Source of the DNA: Coix lacryma-jobi var. lacryma-jobi
Lineage: Eukaryota; Streptophyta; Magnoliopsida; Poales; Poaceae
DNA length: 64,000 nucleotides
Assembly (NCBI GenBank): GCA_009763385.1
Contig: CM019826.1
Coordinates: forward strand, 64,851,864 to 64,915,863
Direction: 5' to 3'
The translations under genes and the position numbers were made by a program. This document shows, one piece after another, positions 1 through 12,463 of the stretch (position 1 is its first letter; every line of letters starts with the position of its first letter). The notes below the pieces were generated by a model. It was not told the DNA's origin. It saw nothing but the letters and a program-made list of their open reading frames with translations, and searched no databases.

Positions 1-2210
1 CCGAAGCAATGGTGAAGAGCAAGTGAGGTCAAGATCGATGGACCATGGAGGCCATATGATGATATGAAGTGGATCATATCAATTTAATCTAGGTTGGTGC
101 ATGTGTTGCATCAACAATGGAGGAGCTGGAATGGAATGCGCAAGGCAAAGGTATATTTGTAGGGCATTTCATTTCACCGGTCATTGGTGTGTAGAGAAGA
201 TTATGACCGGGTTTAGGATAGATGTCGTACTATCAAGAGGAGCAAACTTGTTTGCATATCGGTCATCTAGTGCCACTTGAGCGATCTAACATTGCAATGT
301 TGCTAGGATCGAGTGGCGTTGTGAGTACAAAGTGAAAATCCTTTGAAAATGATTGTGAAAATGCTAACACACATACACATGATGTTGCACTCTTGATGGT
401 GTTGGCACATTTGCAAAGGAGAAGTTGTTTTGGAAAGAAGTTGTGTTGAAAGGAGGTGTGGAGAAGTGGGAGAAACTAGTGTATAGTCCCTCTCCCTCCT
501 GTCGAGCTTGCGAGGCAGGATTCAGCGGTTTTCGAAGGTTAAGTGCTATGCTCAGGGAGCATCCGACGCTGGTCCGAGAGGCATCGAACGCTAGGCCGAG
601 CGTCCAGTGGTAAACCCTAGTTTCTGTCAGAAGTTGAAGGAGCATCAGACGCTGGCAACGGACGCTGTAGAATCACTGTTGGAGAGTCCGATGCAGGTGA
701 CGTGACGCGAGCAAGTTTTCCAGGGAGCATCGGACGCTGGCCTACGTCCGATGTGGAACCATCGGACGCGTCCGATGTGTTTGGGAGCATTCTGGAACCT
801 CTCTAGTGTGTCATCGGACGCTAGCCCTTAGCGTCCGATGAAAAGGGTTCGACGCATCCGATGTGAGAGTGTTTGCATGCAGAATCGAGCAGAGGCATCG
901 GAGCGTCCGATGCTAGGCATCGACGCGTCCGATGCCACTTTAACTGGCGCAGGAAATGAACTAGCCATGGGGATCTAACGGATCTTTTTCTTTATCGTTG
1001 GACACGTGGCTCCATCTGGAGCATCGGACGCTAGGCCAGCGTCCGATGCCCCCAATCCAGAGCGTCCGATGGTGGCGCAGGTTGCCCAGTGAAGGGGCAA
1101 CAGCTAGTTAGCTCTTGGGGCTATATATATCGTTGGTAACCGGCCTTGGGCTGGTGGTTGAGTTCTCTAAAGCCTTTGTGGCTTGTGTGGATGTGCTTAG
1201 GAGCCCTCTAACTCGCTTGTGCTTACTAGTGTGCGAATCGATAGCGAGTGAGTGATTGCTAGTGCGTTGCATTGAGAGATTGCATCGAGTGGCACTAGGT
1301 GATCGAGTTGCAAGCTGGTGGTGCTTGTTACTCTTGGAGGTTGCCACCTCCTAGACGGCTTGGTGGTTGTGTCTCCGTCGTGAAGCCCGCAAGAAGATTG
1401 TGCGTGGCTCCGGAGAAGGCTTTGTGAGGGGCATTGTGCTCGCCCCGCGGGGATCGCGAAGAGCAACTCTAGTAGACTGTGCGTGTCATTGAGTTACCCT
1501 CACTTGTGGGTGAGTTCTTGCGGCGCTCGAGTGTCGAGCTAGGTGTGGTGCCTATTAGCCGCCGAACTACCAAAGTGTGTGGTCGACACAACGGGGACTA
1601 GCTTGGTGGCAACCAAGTGAACCTCGGGATAAAATCACTGTGTCAACATTGTCTACATCTTCTCGGTGGTTTGCTATCTTCTTACACAAGCTTGTATTTA
1701 CTTTCATATATATATTGTGCTTGTGTAGTTGCTCTTGTAATTAGTTAGCTTGTGTAGCTTGCTAGTTACTTTCTTTGCTTGTGTAGCATAGAAGTTGATC
1801 CCGTGAGTGACTAGTTGACTTGTAGTCTTGCTAGTCACATTGCTTAATTTGTGTAGCTAAGTTGAGCTCTCTAATTTGGCTTGTGTAGCCTTGTTGTTGA
1901 GCATTGCTAGTGAGCTTAGGAGCTTTGTGCTTTGCTTACTAGATTGTGTAGGAGCTCCCCGGTGTTTGTAGTACTAGTCGCATAGGTTCGTGTGACCTTG
2001 CTTCTAGAATTGGTTAGGTGAGCTCTAACTAGCCCGACACCTTATTTGCATTGTTTAGGATCTTTTGTAAGGTGTCATAGAGTATAGGTAGAGGGGTGTA
2101 GTCTTGGCTAGACCGATAGTTTTAATTCCGCATTTGTTTCGGTTAGCCGGTGCGATTATTTTTAGAAAGGACTATTCACTCCCCCTCTAGTCCGCCATCT
2201 CGACCCTTCA
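1..2210 (+). repeat. 5' LTR, partial (left part outside window)
   Basis: This matches 9990-12192 base for base apart from about 1% differences. It ends in CGACCCTTCA directly before the primer site. It carries many copies of a GCGTCCGATG/CATCGGACGC motif between about 540 and 1075, including a perfect 18-bp palindrome at 760-777. A TATA-like stretch CTATATATAT lies at 1121-1130, after which transcription would be expected to start. Confidence 0.95.
1121..1130 (+). promoter_or_regulatory. TATA box of 5' LTR
   Basis: CTATATATAT sits in an otherwise GC-balanced stretch, just after the block of CGGACG palindromes and about 1.1 kb before the primer site. The same box is at 11104-11113 in the 3' LTR. 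The position fits an LTR promoter; the start site itself cannot be seen. Confidence 0.55.
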
Positions 2211-2212
2211 AG

Positions 2213-2224
2213 TGGTATCAGAGC
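2213..2224 (+). promoter_or_regulatory. Primer-binding site (tRNA-iMet)
   Basis: TGGTATCAGAGC, complementary to the 3' end of plant initiator methionine tRNA, starts two bases after the LTR end. It fixes both the LTR boundary and the plus orientation. Confidence 0.95.
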
Positions 2225-2261
2225 TAGGTCTCTCATTTGTGGTCTTCACCGACCTGAGAGG

Positions 2262-4294
2262 ATGGCGACTTATGGGCTAGGCATTGATTGTCCACATATT
2301 TTTGATGGCACTCACTTTACACATTGGAAAACTTGGATGATATGCAATTTCAAGTTTATTTGCCCTCAAATGTGGTGGATCGTAGATATAGGCTTTTCTC
2401 ATGTGTTGGATGAAAAGAATCTAACTCAAGCACAAGAGAAATGCCTAGATCTCGAATGCCAAGCTACTAACATCATTTTTAGATCTTTGCATGATGATAT
2501 CTTTAGTGAGATAATGGATATGGAGTCCTCCCATCACATGTGGAAATATCTCAATGACAAGTATGGGAGTGCTCCAAATGATGATGATGTTAGTGAGCCC
2601 AAGGAAGAGGCGCATGAGGATGATGAGCATGACCACAACTTGGTGATTGTGGAAGATTGCTCCACCTCATGGTCAAGTGATGATGATGATGATCAATCCA
2701 CAAGATCACTTGACAAGGATGATGGTGACCATAGCCGAAGCTCAAGTGATGCAAAAGATGATGCTACCTCATGCACACTTGATGATGATGATGATGACGG
2801 CTATGAGAGTGATGTCTCTACAAGCTCTTCCTCTACACCACATTGCTTCATGTCACACGGTGACACTAAGGTATCAATTGCAAATGTGGTTGTTGATTGT
2901 GATGATCCAAACTTTGAGCTTGTGTGTAGACTCACCAAAGCTTTAGAAAATGAGATGGCTAAAACAATGAAATTGACAAAAGAAAATTCATTTCTAAAGA
3001 ATGCATGTGAATAACAAAAGCATCTACTTTATGTTACTACTTGTTCACATGATGAGCTTAAATTGACTCATGAGAAACTTAGTGTTGCTCATGACAACTT
3101 GGTACAAGACCATGCTTTTCTCGCTAAGAAGCTTTCTAATGAAGAAACTAAAACTAGTCAGAGCTCATCATTTGGGTCAAATGATCAATTGCATATTTGT
3201 GCTAACCCATGTGATGTAGAGAAGAAGCATGTATCCACCTCTTGTGATGATTTATTATCTATGCCATGTTCTTCACATATAGATGCTTGTTCTACTTCTA
3301 TGTCTTGTGAGACTAACATTTTGAAGGAGAACAATGAGCTCAAAAGTGAAGTGAAGAATTTGAGCAACAAGTTAGAGAGGTGCTACAACTCCAAAGTCAC
3401 CTTTGAGCACATGTTGAAGAATCAAAAGAACTATGGTGACAAGAGTGGCATTGGCTTCAACAAGAGCAAGATCAAAGGCAAAAGATGGGGAAAGAAGAAA
3501 TATGAAAGAGAGATGAAGAAGCAAGAACAAAAGAAGCTATCTCATTTCATGTGCTATCGGTGCCATGAGATGGGACATCTTGCAAATGCTTGCCCCAAAA
3601 GTTGAAGAAGGAGAAGAAAGGGAAGGAGAGAGAGACTCAAGCATGTCAAGTGCTTCAAGTGTCGCACTAGGGACATCACCTCTATGTGCCCAACCAAGCC
3701 AATGTGTGATGAAGCAACAAGAAGAGCCTCAACCAAAGCCACAAGTTGAGCAAAAAGAGAAGCCCCAAGATCAAGTCAAGATCAACCGTGATGGTGGTGA
3801 CTTGATGGTAAAGAAGAAGAAAACAAGAAGGGGCGGAAGAGCAAGGCATCCAACTCATATCCAAGATGCCAAGATGATGATGAGCAAGAATGAGAATGAA
3901 ATGAAGAAAAATTTGGCTCACATCATGTGCTACAATTGTGATGAATTGGGCCACCTAGCTTTGGGTTGTCCAAACAAGCTTGAGGAGAAGGCTCAAGCAA
4001 ACAAGAAGAAGCAAGGCAATGAGAAGCAACATTTGAGGAAGAAGAAAATGCTCAATCAAAGAGAATTTGCTATTCATGCCGGGAAAGGGGACACATGGCT
4101 AATTCATGTCCCCTAAGTAACACTTCTAAGCCTATTTCAATTGATGTTAATCTTGTGCTTAGAAAGGATGACAATGGTACCTCATCGGTGGCTATTGCAA
4201 CTCATCCCGCTACTCATACTAAGGCTATGCCAAAGTATGTTGCGCCTAACTTGAGAGGACCCAAACAAGTTTGGGTACCATCAACTAGTGGATG
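2262..4294 (+). pseudogene. gag: gag polyprotein with four zinc knuckles, broken by stops and frameshifts
   Basis: The ATG at 2262 lies about 40 bases after the primer site. Residues 10-110 form a UBN2/copia gag domain (FDGTHFTHWKTWM, then SSHHMWKYLNDKYG), followed by an Asp-rich acidic stretch and a Lys-rich coiled region. Zinc knuckles start at 3552 (CYRC, MGHLANAC), 3651 (CFKC, degenerate: RDITSMC), 3928 (CYNC, LGHLALGC) and 4068 (CYSC, RGHMANSC). The first two share the starting frame; the third and fourth lie in other frames. In-frame stops are TAA at 3012-3014 and TGA at 3603-3605, with frameshifts at about 3690-3928 and 3970-4068. The protein would coat element RNA and form virus-like particles. 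It is not translatable as one chain in this copy. Some breaks could be 1-nt sequencing deletions. No pol frame follows. Confidence 0.85.
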
Positions 4295-6558
4295 AATGTG
4301 TGTAGGTACCATGGCATTGGAGGCTTGATTCAATTTGTTCCATGTTGATCATCTTGTGATTGGTAAAGAAGCCTAGTGCAAATCCATCCCAATGCCAAGA
4401 CAAAAAGAGTGAAGTCCAATTGTGTTACAACATGCAAGTGTCACATTCTAGTTGTGTGGTTGATTGGAAATATTTGATGGCTAGCAATCAATTTTAGTAG
4501 AAGCTTGCTATTTGGATGATCATGAGCTACCAAGGTATATCTCTTGTTGATCATGTTAATTTAGATGCATATGAGTTGATTGAATTGGATATATATATAT
4601 ATGCATATATGAGATGTTTGAATGGATTTGATGCTTAGTGAACAAAATTGAGTTAGTTTGAGTGAATATGTTCATGAGACTTCATTTAGTAAGTAATTTG
4701 AATGTATATATGTCTTGTGAGATTATTCAAACAAGTTAGCTTCAAGTTTGATTCAAATTAGTAGAGTATAGCTCAATTGCTCAAAGTTGTCCAATATTGC
4801 AAAATCTGAGAGAGCTGAGAAGATTGGCATGTTTGGATGATCAAATCTAGTTGGATTGGCTTAAAATTTGGTACACATGCTCTACACTTATGGTATTAGT
4901 TGCTGTAAAAATCTCATGATGATTGGATAAGTGAAGCTTTGGGGTTGGAGTGGATCTTGTCAACTATAGTGCAGCAGTTTTCAGCATGTAGTAATGTGGA
5001 AAGATATGAAATCAGGTAGCAACCTAGAAGTCCAATGAAGCTCAAAATTTTATGGCTACTAGAGTATATAGTGAGGCACAGATCCACCAAATTTCATGGT
5101 CATTGGACCTATATTTGGGAGATATGCATATTTTCTTGAGAAGGACAGAATCTGCCAGAAAAGTGACAATTATTGGATTGATCTAGAGTCACTTTAATTG
5201 AAAGGTCCTCAAGTTGGAATCATGTTTATAAGTGGTTGAGGGACCTATGTTTGGTTTTGATATGAGCTAGAAGTATGACAAATATGAGTACAAGTTCATT
5301 TATTGGGAAGTGTATTTGGCACACATTTGGTACTCCAATTGAAGATCAAGATGAAGAGAAAGATCAAGTTCTTTTATCAAATTGAAGATCATTTGGAAGA
5401 AAGAAAAGGACTCAAAGATGGATTGAAAGTCGCATTTCAAGGAGAGTTCAAATGGATCAGTCAAACAAAGTCAATTCAAGTGAGTATCAAGGATGATTCT
5501 TTGGAGAGAGGTCACTTCTCCCTTTTGTAGGGCTTGCCGCCTTTTGTAGGTTAACCAAGTGAGGCTTGGAAGGCTAACATGGAAGTGATGATCTTAAGTA
5601 TCATTGAAGATGCTTAGTTGGAGAAATCAAGAGATTGATCAAGAAAGAAAGAAAGCAACACCTAAGATAGAGAAGCAAATCATAAGCGGTATTCATATAT
5701 GCAAGCTATGATCAAAATGAAGAAGCAAGCCAACCACAACAAGATAGTGCACTTGATCACATGAGTGAAGATTTGTTCTATCAATTGGTATATATATTGG
5801 TCTTCACCATGGACTTCACATTGCTATTTGGAGCTTAATTGGAATCAAATGACTATCCTCTACTCCAAGATAGCAAAGGTATCATTGTAATGTGCATGAT
5901 CATTTCATCCCTTACTAGTATGCGGTTAGTGCATATAGTACATGCTTAATAGGATCATGCATAACAAATAAAAAGTTTAAATTCATAGCCTACCACTATT
6001 GCTTGATTGATTATATGATCTAGTGGTTAGTATATGAGTTTTCATGAGCTAGTGAACCCAAGTACTTGATCTAGAAGATGAACATTCAAGTGTCTAATTC
6101 AACGTGAGTAAGATAACCATTGAAAAATATATGAAGAAGCTTACTCTAGAGCAAACCGAGTTAGATATCTTGTGCAAGTTTAATAGTTCAATTCACAAAT
6201 GAGGGCTCATGACAAGAGTTCAAGAAGAAGACAATAATGCAAATGGATATCAAGTTTAAACTATCATTCAAGTGGTATCTAGACTCATCATTTCTTCACA
6301 TGGTATCTATTCAAGATGGTATATGATCTTTCAAGTGATATTTACCAAGTGGTGTCTAGATCAAGCTCACAAGTGGTATCCTACAAGATGTCAAGTGATC
6401 CTCAACTTTAAGTGATCAAATCAAGCAAAGCATCCCTCACCAACAAGAGCTCAAGTTTATCAAGTGAATGACCCATGCTACATAAGAGAAGGTGCTCCAC
6501 CTATTGGTATCAAGGTCAAAGATCCTACACATGGTGTCATTCCAACACATATGGTGGT
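4295..6558 (+). other. Non-coding interior of the gag-only element
   Basis: This is an AT-rich stretch with no credible gene; the longest plus ORF (5303-5530) has no recognisable motif. Where pol is expected there is only non-coding DNA. Between about 6265 and 6390 a degenerate AAGTGGTATCT motif recurs (for example at 6271, 6300, 6345 and 6371), resembling the primer site core TGGTATC. The stretch ends at the GTGGT duplication of the nested solo LTR. Confidence 0.6.
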
Positions 6559-8799
6559 TGGAAGCTCTAGTTTGGTTTTGGATAATTGATGACACCTACG
6601 TGTACTAACTATTGCAATGAGTGTTGTGGTTTGAGATGGGTTGGTACACACCAAGTGATGGAGCTAGAAAATTATCATGGTGATCAAGTGCTCATGTCTC
6701 GAAAATAAAATAAAATATATATCCTATGGGCTCGAGGCAAAGGTATAAAAATAGGATATTTATTTTGCCGGTCAAGACACTATAGAGAGTGTTATCGGGT
6801 TTAGGATAGATAACCGTACTATAAAGAGGGGAAATTCTTAATTGCAATGGTTGTCTAGTGCCACTAAGTGTGAGTTTCATTTGCATATGCATACGCTTAG
6901 TGACGTGGTGAGAAATCCGAGAAAAGCCCTTAATTTTCTTTGTGAAAATGCTAACTTAAGTGCTTAAATTATTTTGATGAAGTTAGCTCTTGAAAAGTAA
7001 AGAAAAGAGAAGGTTTAAGTGGAGCTGCTGCTGCTCAGCAAGAATTTCCTGTTAACATAGCTGAAATTGCTGACCGAGGGTCCTCTGTTGCGAGCCATAT
7101 CTCAACAAGAAATTTGGTTGTCCTTAACAAGAATTTCTGGTTGAGAGTGTGTTGGAGAGAGGGGACCGCCATCTTTTTGCATGCATGCGTGGGGACCATA
7201 GAGAGAGTGTGCCTGACAGAGAGCATCTTTTAGCTCAACAAGAATTTTGTGCAGGCTCAACAAGAATTTCTTGTTGATGGAGTGTATGTGTGAGAGAGAG
7301 GCACTGCTATTTTTTTGCATAGAGAGAGCACGCCCTTGCCTATTGCCTTTGACCTGAGAGTCTAGCACATGGGGTCGCCTCCGAGTGGTCCCGCACGTCA
7401 GCTGCAGGTGTGGTTGATGCGCTAGTGTTAGTCTTGCCAACGGTCTGCATGCATGGTGGTGACTGGTGAGAGCCTTTGCCTGCTCAGTTTGTCCGCGTGC
7501 ATGTGCTCGCAGAGAGACCCAGGGAACGTCGAGGACAATGCGTTGTCGCCCGCTGGTTTGTCCGATAGAGAGAAAAGTCGTGTGGTGTTTTGTTGGTTTA
7601 GTGTCGTTTCCTTCCGTTGGAAGCTTTGGACCCACACGTCATCCTGATAGTGAGGAAGGGGCTCTGTGACCGTTTGAGCTGGGAATACAGTTGCTCCTGG
7701 CAAGTGCGCTGGGCCAGCTCGGGGTTAAAGGGGTTTCCCCTTCTTTCTCCTAGGCTTCCTTTATTCCGGCTCTTGTTCATCCTTTTGAAAGAAGAAAAGC
7801 TCTCCTCCCTTCTCTCTCTCTCCCAAAGCTTTGTGCTAACCCTAATAAGAGATTGAGGTTTCGAAGTGTTGATCTTGTGAGCTTGAAGAGCATCTCCTCC
7901 CTCTCCTCTCCATCTCATAGCTTGGTGCTCATTTGAGAGAGGATTTGGGGAAACCCTAGTGTCGTGCATTTTGTAATTTCATTTGGTGGCACTAGGTGGT
8001 GATTGCAATTGTGGATTTCTTATTACTCTTGGTGATTGCCGTCACCTAGACGGTTGGAGGTGGATTGATTTGTGAGGGGATTTGGTGATTGTGTCCACCC
8101 CCAATCAAGGTGATATTTGTGAGGGGTTGTTGTGGTTCCCCGGTGGAGTGCCAAATTCCAACTCTAGTGGATTGCTTGTGTCATTCAACTTCTCTCCATT
8201 GGTAGGTTCTTGTGGCGCCTATTGAGAGGCTCGGTGTGTGATACCGATTAGCCACCGAACCACGTGGTGTAGAGGGACACAACGGGGACTAGCTTGCTGG
8301 CAAGCAAGTGAACCTCGGGAGAAAAATCAATTGTGTCATTTATTATCTCCCGGTGAATTGAATTGATTGATATATATCTCATTGGCATTAATTATTTGGT
8401 GATTGGCATCATCATCTCTCTTCTTCACCGTCGGTATTGAAATTAATTATCTCTCTTTCATACTTGCTATTTATATACCTGTGTAGTAGTAGTGATAAAT
8501 TGCAAGTAGAGTAACATAGCATATTTAGTTGATTTATTTTGCTCTCTAGTGTAAAAGTAGTGACATAGTGTTGAGCAATTTATTTATCTTGTTAGCTCTC
8601 TAACTAGTTAAAATAGAGACATAGCAATTGTGTGCCATAGAGATATTAAATTACTAGAATTGCAAATAGGTGGCTTGCCTAACATTTAGAGCTAGAGCAA
8701 ACCGCATTCTCGCCATTTGTAATACTAATACTTTACTCTAGTGAGTTTGTAGAATTTTTTTTAGGCTATTCACCCCCTCTAGCCAATTAGGACCTTTCA
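6559..8799 (+). mobile_element. Solo LTR of a related copia family, nested
   Basis: It starts TGGAAGCTCTAGTTTGG, resembling the outer LTR start TGAAAGGTCCTAGTTTGG, and ends GGACCTTTCA, the inverse complement of that outer start. Five-base direct repeats GTGGT flank it at 6554-6558 and 8800-8804. Removing the segment plus one repeat rejoins the outer interior smoothly. No internal region or second LTR is present, so this is a solo LTR left by recombination of a full element. ORFs inside it (for example 7102-7703) have no domain and are ignored. Confidence 0.85.
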
Positions 8800-9651
8800 G
8801 TGGTGTCCATCAAAAATCCAGACTCAAGTGCCAACCATCTACCCTAGTGTCACCCTTTGTATGAAAAGAGCATACCTTTTATGGTCATTGATGACAAAGG
8901 GGGGAAAGTGCAAAAATGATATGATATGATAGGGAGAAGAATTTGTGGCAAAAATATATCAAGAACAAAGGAGAGAGAAAAACAAAAGATGAAGAATGGA
9001 GCAAGATTGAACAATGGAAAGGATCAAAATTCTTGGACAAAAGAGAACACACAAGTAGGGGGAGCAAGCTCATGAATACATGATTTGCATTTTGTTTGTG
9101 CAATACATTTGCTTGCTCAAATTGCATATGTTTTACATTCCTACATGCTTGTGTGCAATATTTTCTAGAGCTAAGACTTGGATGATGATTGTTTTCCTTT
9201 ATTTGAAATCTAGAGCATAGTCTTAGTGTAGCAAGTGGTAACTAGAACCTTGATTATAATGTTGATCTCACGTGGTATCTAGTTTCACTTGTTTCTAGCA
9301 AGGTTGATGCTAAGGAAGATTAAAAAATGTGGTATACACGCTACAAAGTTACAATTCTATCTTGTATACCTTAGCATCACTTAGTAGTGCTAACACTCCC
9401 ACAAATTTCATATTTATGCATGCGTGCAAGCTTGAAACCAAACCATTTGAGCACACATGTAGGGGGAGTTATCACTACCAAGTCGGGTTGTATGGTACTT
9501 ATCCAAATCATCTCATATGGTCTTAATGTTGGATAAGTAACATAGAACCCAAACCAAGTTAGTAATTTACATTCTTGTGAAGTGCGAGCTTGGAATAAGC
9601 TTAATTTCCATATCTTTGTAGAGTTGTCATCAATTACCAAAAGGGGGAGAT
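8800..9651 (+). other. 3' interior with repeated polypurine tracts
   Basis: This is non-coding. Purine tracts of the AAGGGGGAG type occur at about 8893, 9056, 9462 and 9637-9650. Multiple polypurine copies before the 3' LTR are a described Sirevirus trait. A further TGGTATCTAG motif is at about 9274. Confidence 0.65.
9637..9651 (+). promoter_or_regulatory. Polypurine tract of the outer element
   Basis: CCAAAAGGGGGAGAT lies directly before the TG of the 3' LTR. It is the expected plus-strand primer. Confidence 0.9.
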
Positions 9652-12192
9652 TGAAAGGTCCTAGTTTGGTTTTGGTAATTGAGTGACAACTTTAGGTGGA
9701 CTAATGATGTTTATGTGAGATACACAGGTGTTAAGTCCACAGGTGATCATGTATGAGCAACACATGCCATAGGGGTGAAATGGCTTGAAGGATGTTGCAA
9801 TGCTCATGCATGTGATGAAGAATGAGCTTATTGCATATGTGACATGACATGTGGTCATGTGGCTAAGATGGTGAAGATCAAGACAAGACTTGGCTTGATG
9901 GACCGGTTGCGAAGGTGGAGGCAAGTTGGAGGCTTGAAGCCGTTGGTACGAGTGTCGGGAGGCTTGAGCAAAGACTTGGCGCCGAAGAACCGAAGCAATG
10001 GTGAAGAGCAAGTGAGGTCAAGATCGATGGACCATGGAGGCCATATGATGATATGAAGTGGATCATATCAATTAATCTAGGTTGGTGCATGTGTTGCATC
10101 AACAATGGAGGAGATGGAATGGAATGCGCAAGGCAAAGGTATATTTGTAGGGCATTTCATTTCACCGGTCATGGTGTGTAGAGAAGATTATGACCGGGTT
10201 AGGATAGATGTCGTACTATCAAGAGGAGCAAACTTGTTTGCATATCGGTCATCTAGTGCCACTGAGCGATCTAACATTGCGATGTTGCTAGGATCGAGTG
10301 GCGTTGTGAGTACAAAGTGAAAATCCTTTGAAAATGATTGTGAAAATGCTAACACACATACACATGATGTTGCACTCTTGATGGTGTTGGCACATTTGCA
10401 AAGGAGAAGTTGTTTTGGAAAGAAGTTGTGTTGAAAGGAGGTGTGGAGAAGTGGGAGAAACTAGTGTATAGTCCCTCTCCCTCCTGTCGAGCTTGCGAAG
10501 CAGGATTCAGCGGTTTTCGAAGGTTAAGTGCTATGCTCAGGGAGCATCCGACGCTGGTCCGAGAGGCATCGAACGCTAGGCCGAGCGTCCGGTGGTAAAC
10601 CCCAGTTTCTGTCAGAAGTTGAAGGAGCATCAAACGCTGGCAACGGACGCTGTAGAATCACTGTTGGAGAGTCCGATGCAGGTGACGTGACGCGAGCAAG
10701 TTTTCCAGGGAGCATCGGACGCTGGCCTACGTCCGATGTGGAACCATCGGACGCGTCCGATGTGTTTGGGAGCATTCTGGAACCTCTCTGGTGTGTCATC
10801 GGACGCTAGCCCTTAGCGTCCGATGAAAAGGTTCGACGCGTCCGATGTGAGAGTGTTTGCGTGCAGAATCGAGCAGAGGCATCGGAGCGTCCGATGCTAG
10901 GCATCGGCGCGTCCGATGCCACTTTAACTGGCGCAGGAAATGAACTAGCCATGGGGATCTAACGGATCTTTTTTTTATCGTTGGACACGTGGCTCTATCT
11001 GGAGCATCGGACGCTAGGCTAGCGTCCGATGCCCCCAATCCGGAGCGTCCGATGGTGGCGCAGGTTGCCCAGTGAAGGGGCAACAGCTAGTTAGCTCTTG
11101 GGGCTATATATATCGTTGGTAACCGGCCTTGGGCTGGTGGTTGAGTTCTCTAAAGCCTTTGTGGCTTGTGTGGATGTGCTTAGGAACCCTCTAACTCGCT
11201 TGTGCTTACTAGTGTGCGAATCGATAGCGAGTGAGTGATTGCTAGTGCGTTGCATTGAGAGATTGCATCGAGTGGCACTAGGTGATCGAGTTGCAAGCTG
11301 GTGGTGCTTGTTACTCTTGGAGGTTGCCACCTCCTAGACGGCTTGGTGGTTGTGTCTCCGTCGTGAAGCCCGCAAGAAGATTGTGCGTGGCTCCGGAGAA
11401 GGCTTTGTGAGGGGCATTGTGCTCGCCCCGCGGGGATCGCGAAGAGCAACTCTAGTAGACTGTGCGTGTCATTGAGTTACCCTCACTTGTGGGTGAGTTC
11501 TTGCGGCGCTCGAGTGTCGAGCTAGGTGTGGTGCCTATTAGCCGCCGAACTACCAAAGTGTGTGGTCGACACAACGGGGACTAGCTTGGTGGCAACCAAG
11601 TGAACCTCGGGATAAAATCACTGTGTCAACATTGTCTACATCTTCTCGGTGGTTTGCTATCTTCTTACACAAGCTTGTATTTACTTTCATATATATATTG
11701 TGCTTGTGTAGTTGCTCTTGTAATTAGTTAGCTTGTGTAGCTTGCTAGTTACTTTCTTTGCTTGTGTAGCATAGAAGTTGATCCCGTGAGTGACTAGTTG
11801 ACTTGTAGTCTTGCTAGTCACATTGCTTAGTTTGTGTAGCTAAGTTGAGCTCTCTAATTTGGCTTGTGTAGCCTTGTTGTTGAGCATTGCTAGTGAGCTT
11901 AGGAGCTTTGTGCTTTGCTTACTAGATTGTGTAGGAGCTCCCCGGTGTTTGTAGTACTAGTCGCATAGGTTTGTGTGACCTTGCTTCTAGAATTGGTTAG
12001 GTGAGCTCTAACTAGCCCGACACCTTATTTGCATTGTTTAGGATCTTTTGTAAGGTGTCATAGAGTATAGGTAGAGGGGTGTAGTCTTGGCTAGACCGAT
12101 AGTTTTAATTCCGCATTTGTTTCGGTTAGCCGGTGCGATTATTTTTAGAAAGGACTATTCACCCCCCTCTAGTCCGCCATCTCGACCCTTCA
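9652..12192 (+). repeat. 3' LTR, complete, 2541 bp
   Basis: It begins TGAAAGGTCCTAG and ends CGACCCTTCA (TG...CA). Bases 9990-12192 match 1-2210. It is shorter than the 5' copy by seven single bases over the shared part. The perfect palindrome CATCGGACGCGTCCGATG is at 10745-10762 and the TATA box at 11104-11113. Confidence 0.95.
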
Positions 12193-12463
12193 ATGTGTTA
12201 GAGTTGATTGAAGTGTAAGCTCTTGTTTGAATTATACATAAATACACTCCAATCCACGTGGGTTGGAGAGGATTGAAATGAAACTTGAACTAAATTTCAC
12301 TCTAATCCCTTACAATCCATGTGTTTTAAGGTGTATTTATGTGCAGTTATATAAGACGTAATTTAGTTCAAAACCACTCAAATATACATGAGTTGAGATA
12401 TATACATGGACATCCAAACTAAGCCCGGCCTCTAAGCGATTAATCGTATACATGGCCACATTA
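12193..12463. other. Spacer between LTR element and CACTA-1
   Basis: This is 271 bp of AT-rich DNA with no gene. It contains short inverted segments (ACTCCAATCC and similar) and could be a decayed MITE, but I see no clean termini. Its last three bases, TTA, are the CACTA-1 target duplication. Confidence 0.4.

Larger units (their letters stand above)
1..12192 (+). mobile_element. Gag-only LTR retrotransposon (Sirevirus-like, non-autonomous), 5' end cut by window
   Basis: Two near-identical LTRs flank an interior of about 7.4 kb. The right LTR is complete (9652-12192); the left one is seen from about its base 339 onward (1-2210). The interior has a tRNA-iMet primer site, a gag region and a polypurine tract, but I could find no protease, integrase, reverse transcriptase or RNase H reading in any frame. 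The LTRs differ by roughly 1% (about 15 substitutions and seven 1-nt length changes by eye), so insertion was recent. Enzymes were probably supplied in trans by a related autonomous copia element. Repeated GGGGGA tracts near the 3' LTR and CCGGAC/CGGACG palindromes in the LTR are known marks of Sireviruses. A related solo LTR is nested inside (6559-8799). The 5' target duplication lies outside the window. Confidence 0.9.

Noticed and set aside
7102..7969. Genes on either strand inside the solo LTR
   Set aside because: Overlapping frames without domains, inside an LTR defined by TG...CA and GTGGT duplications.
12193..12463. Clean MITE between the LTR element and CACTA-1
   Set aside because: Some inverted similarity is visible, but no matching termini or target duplication could be defined.
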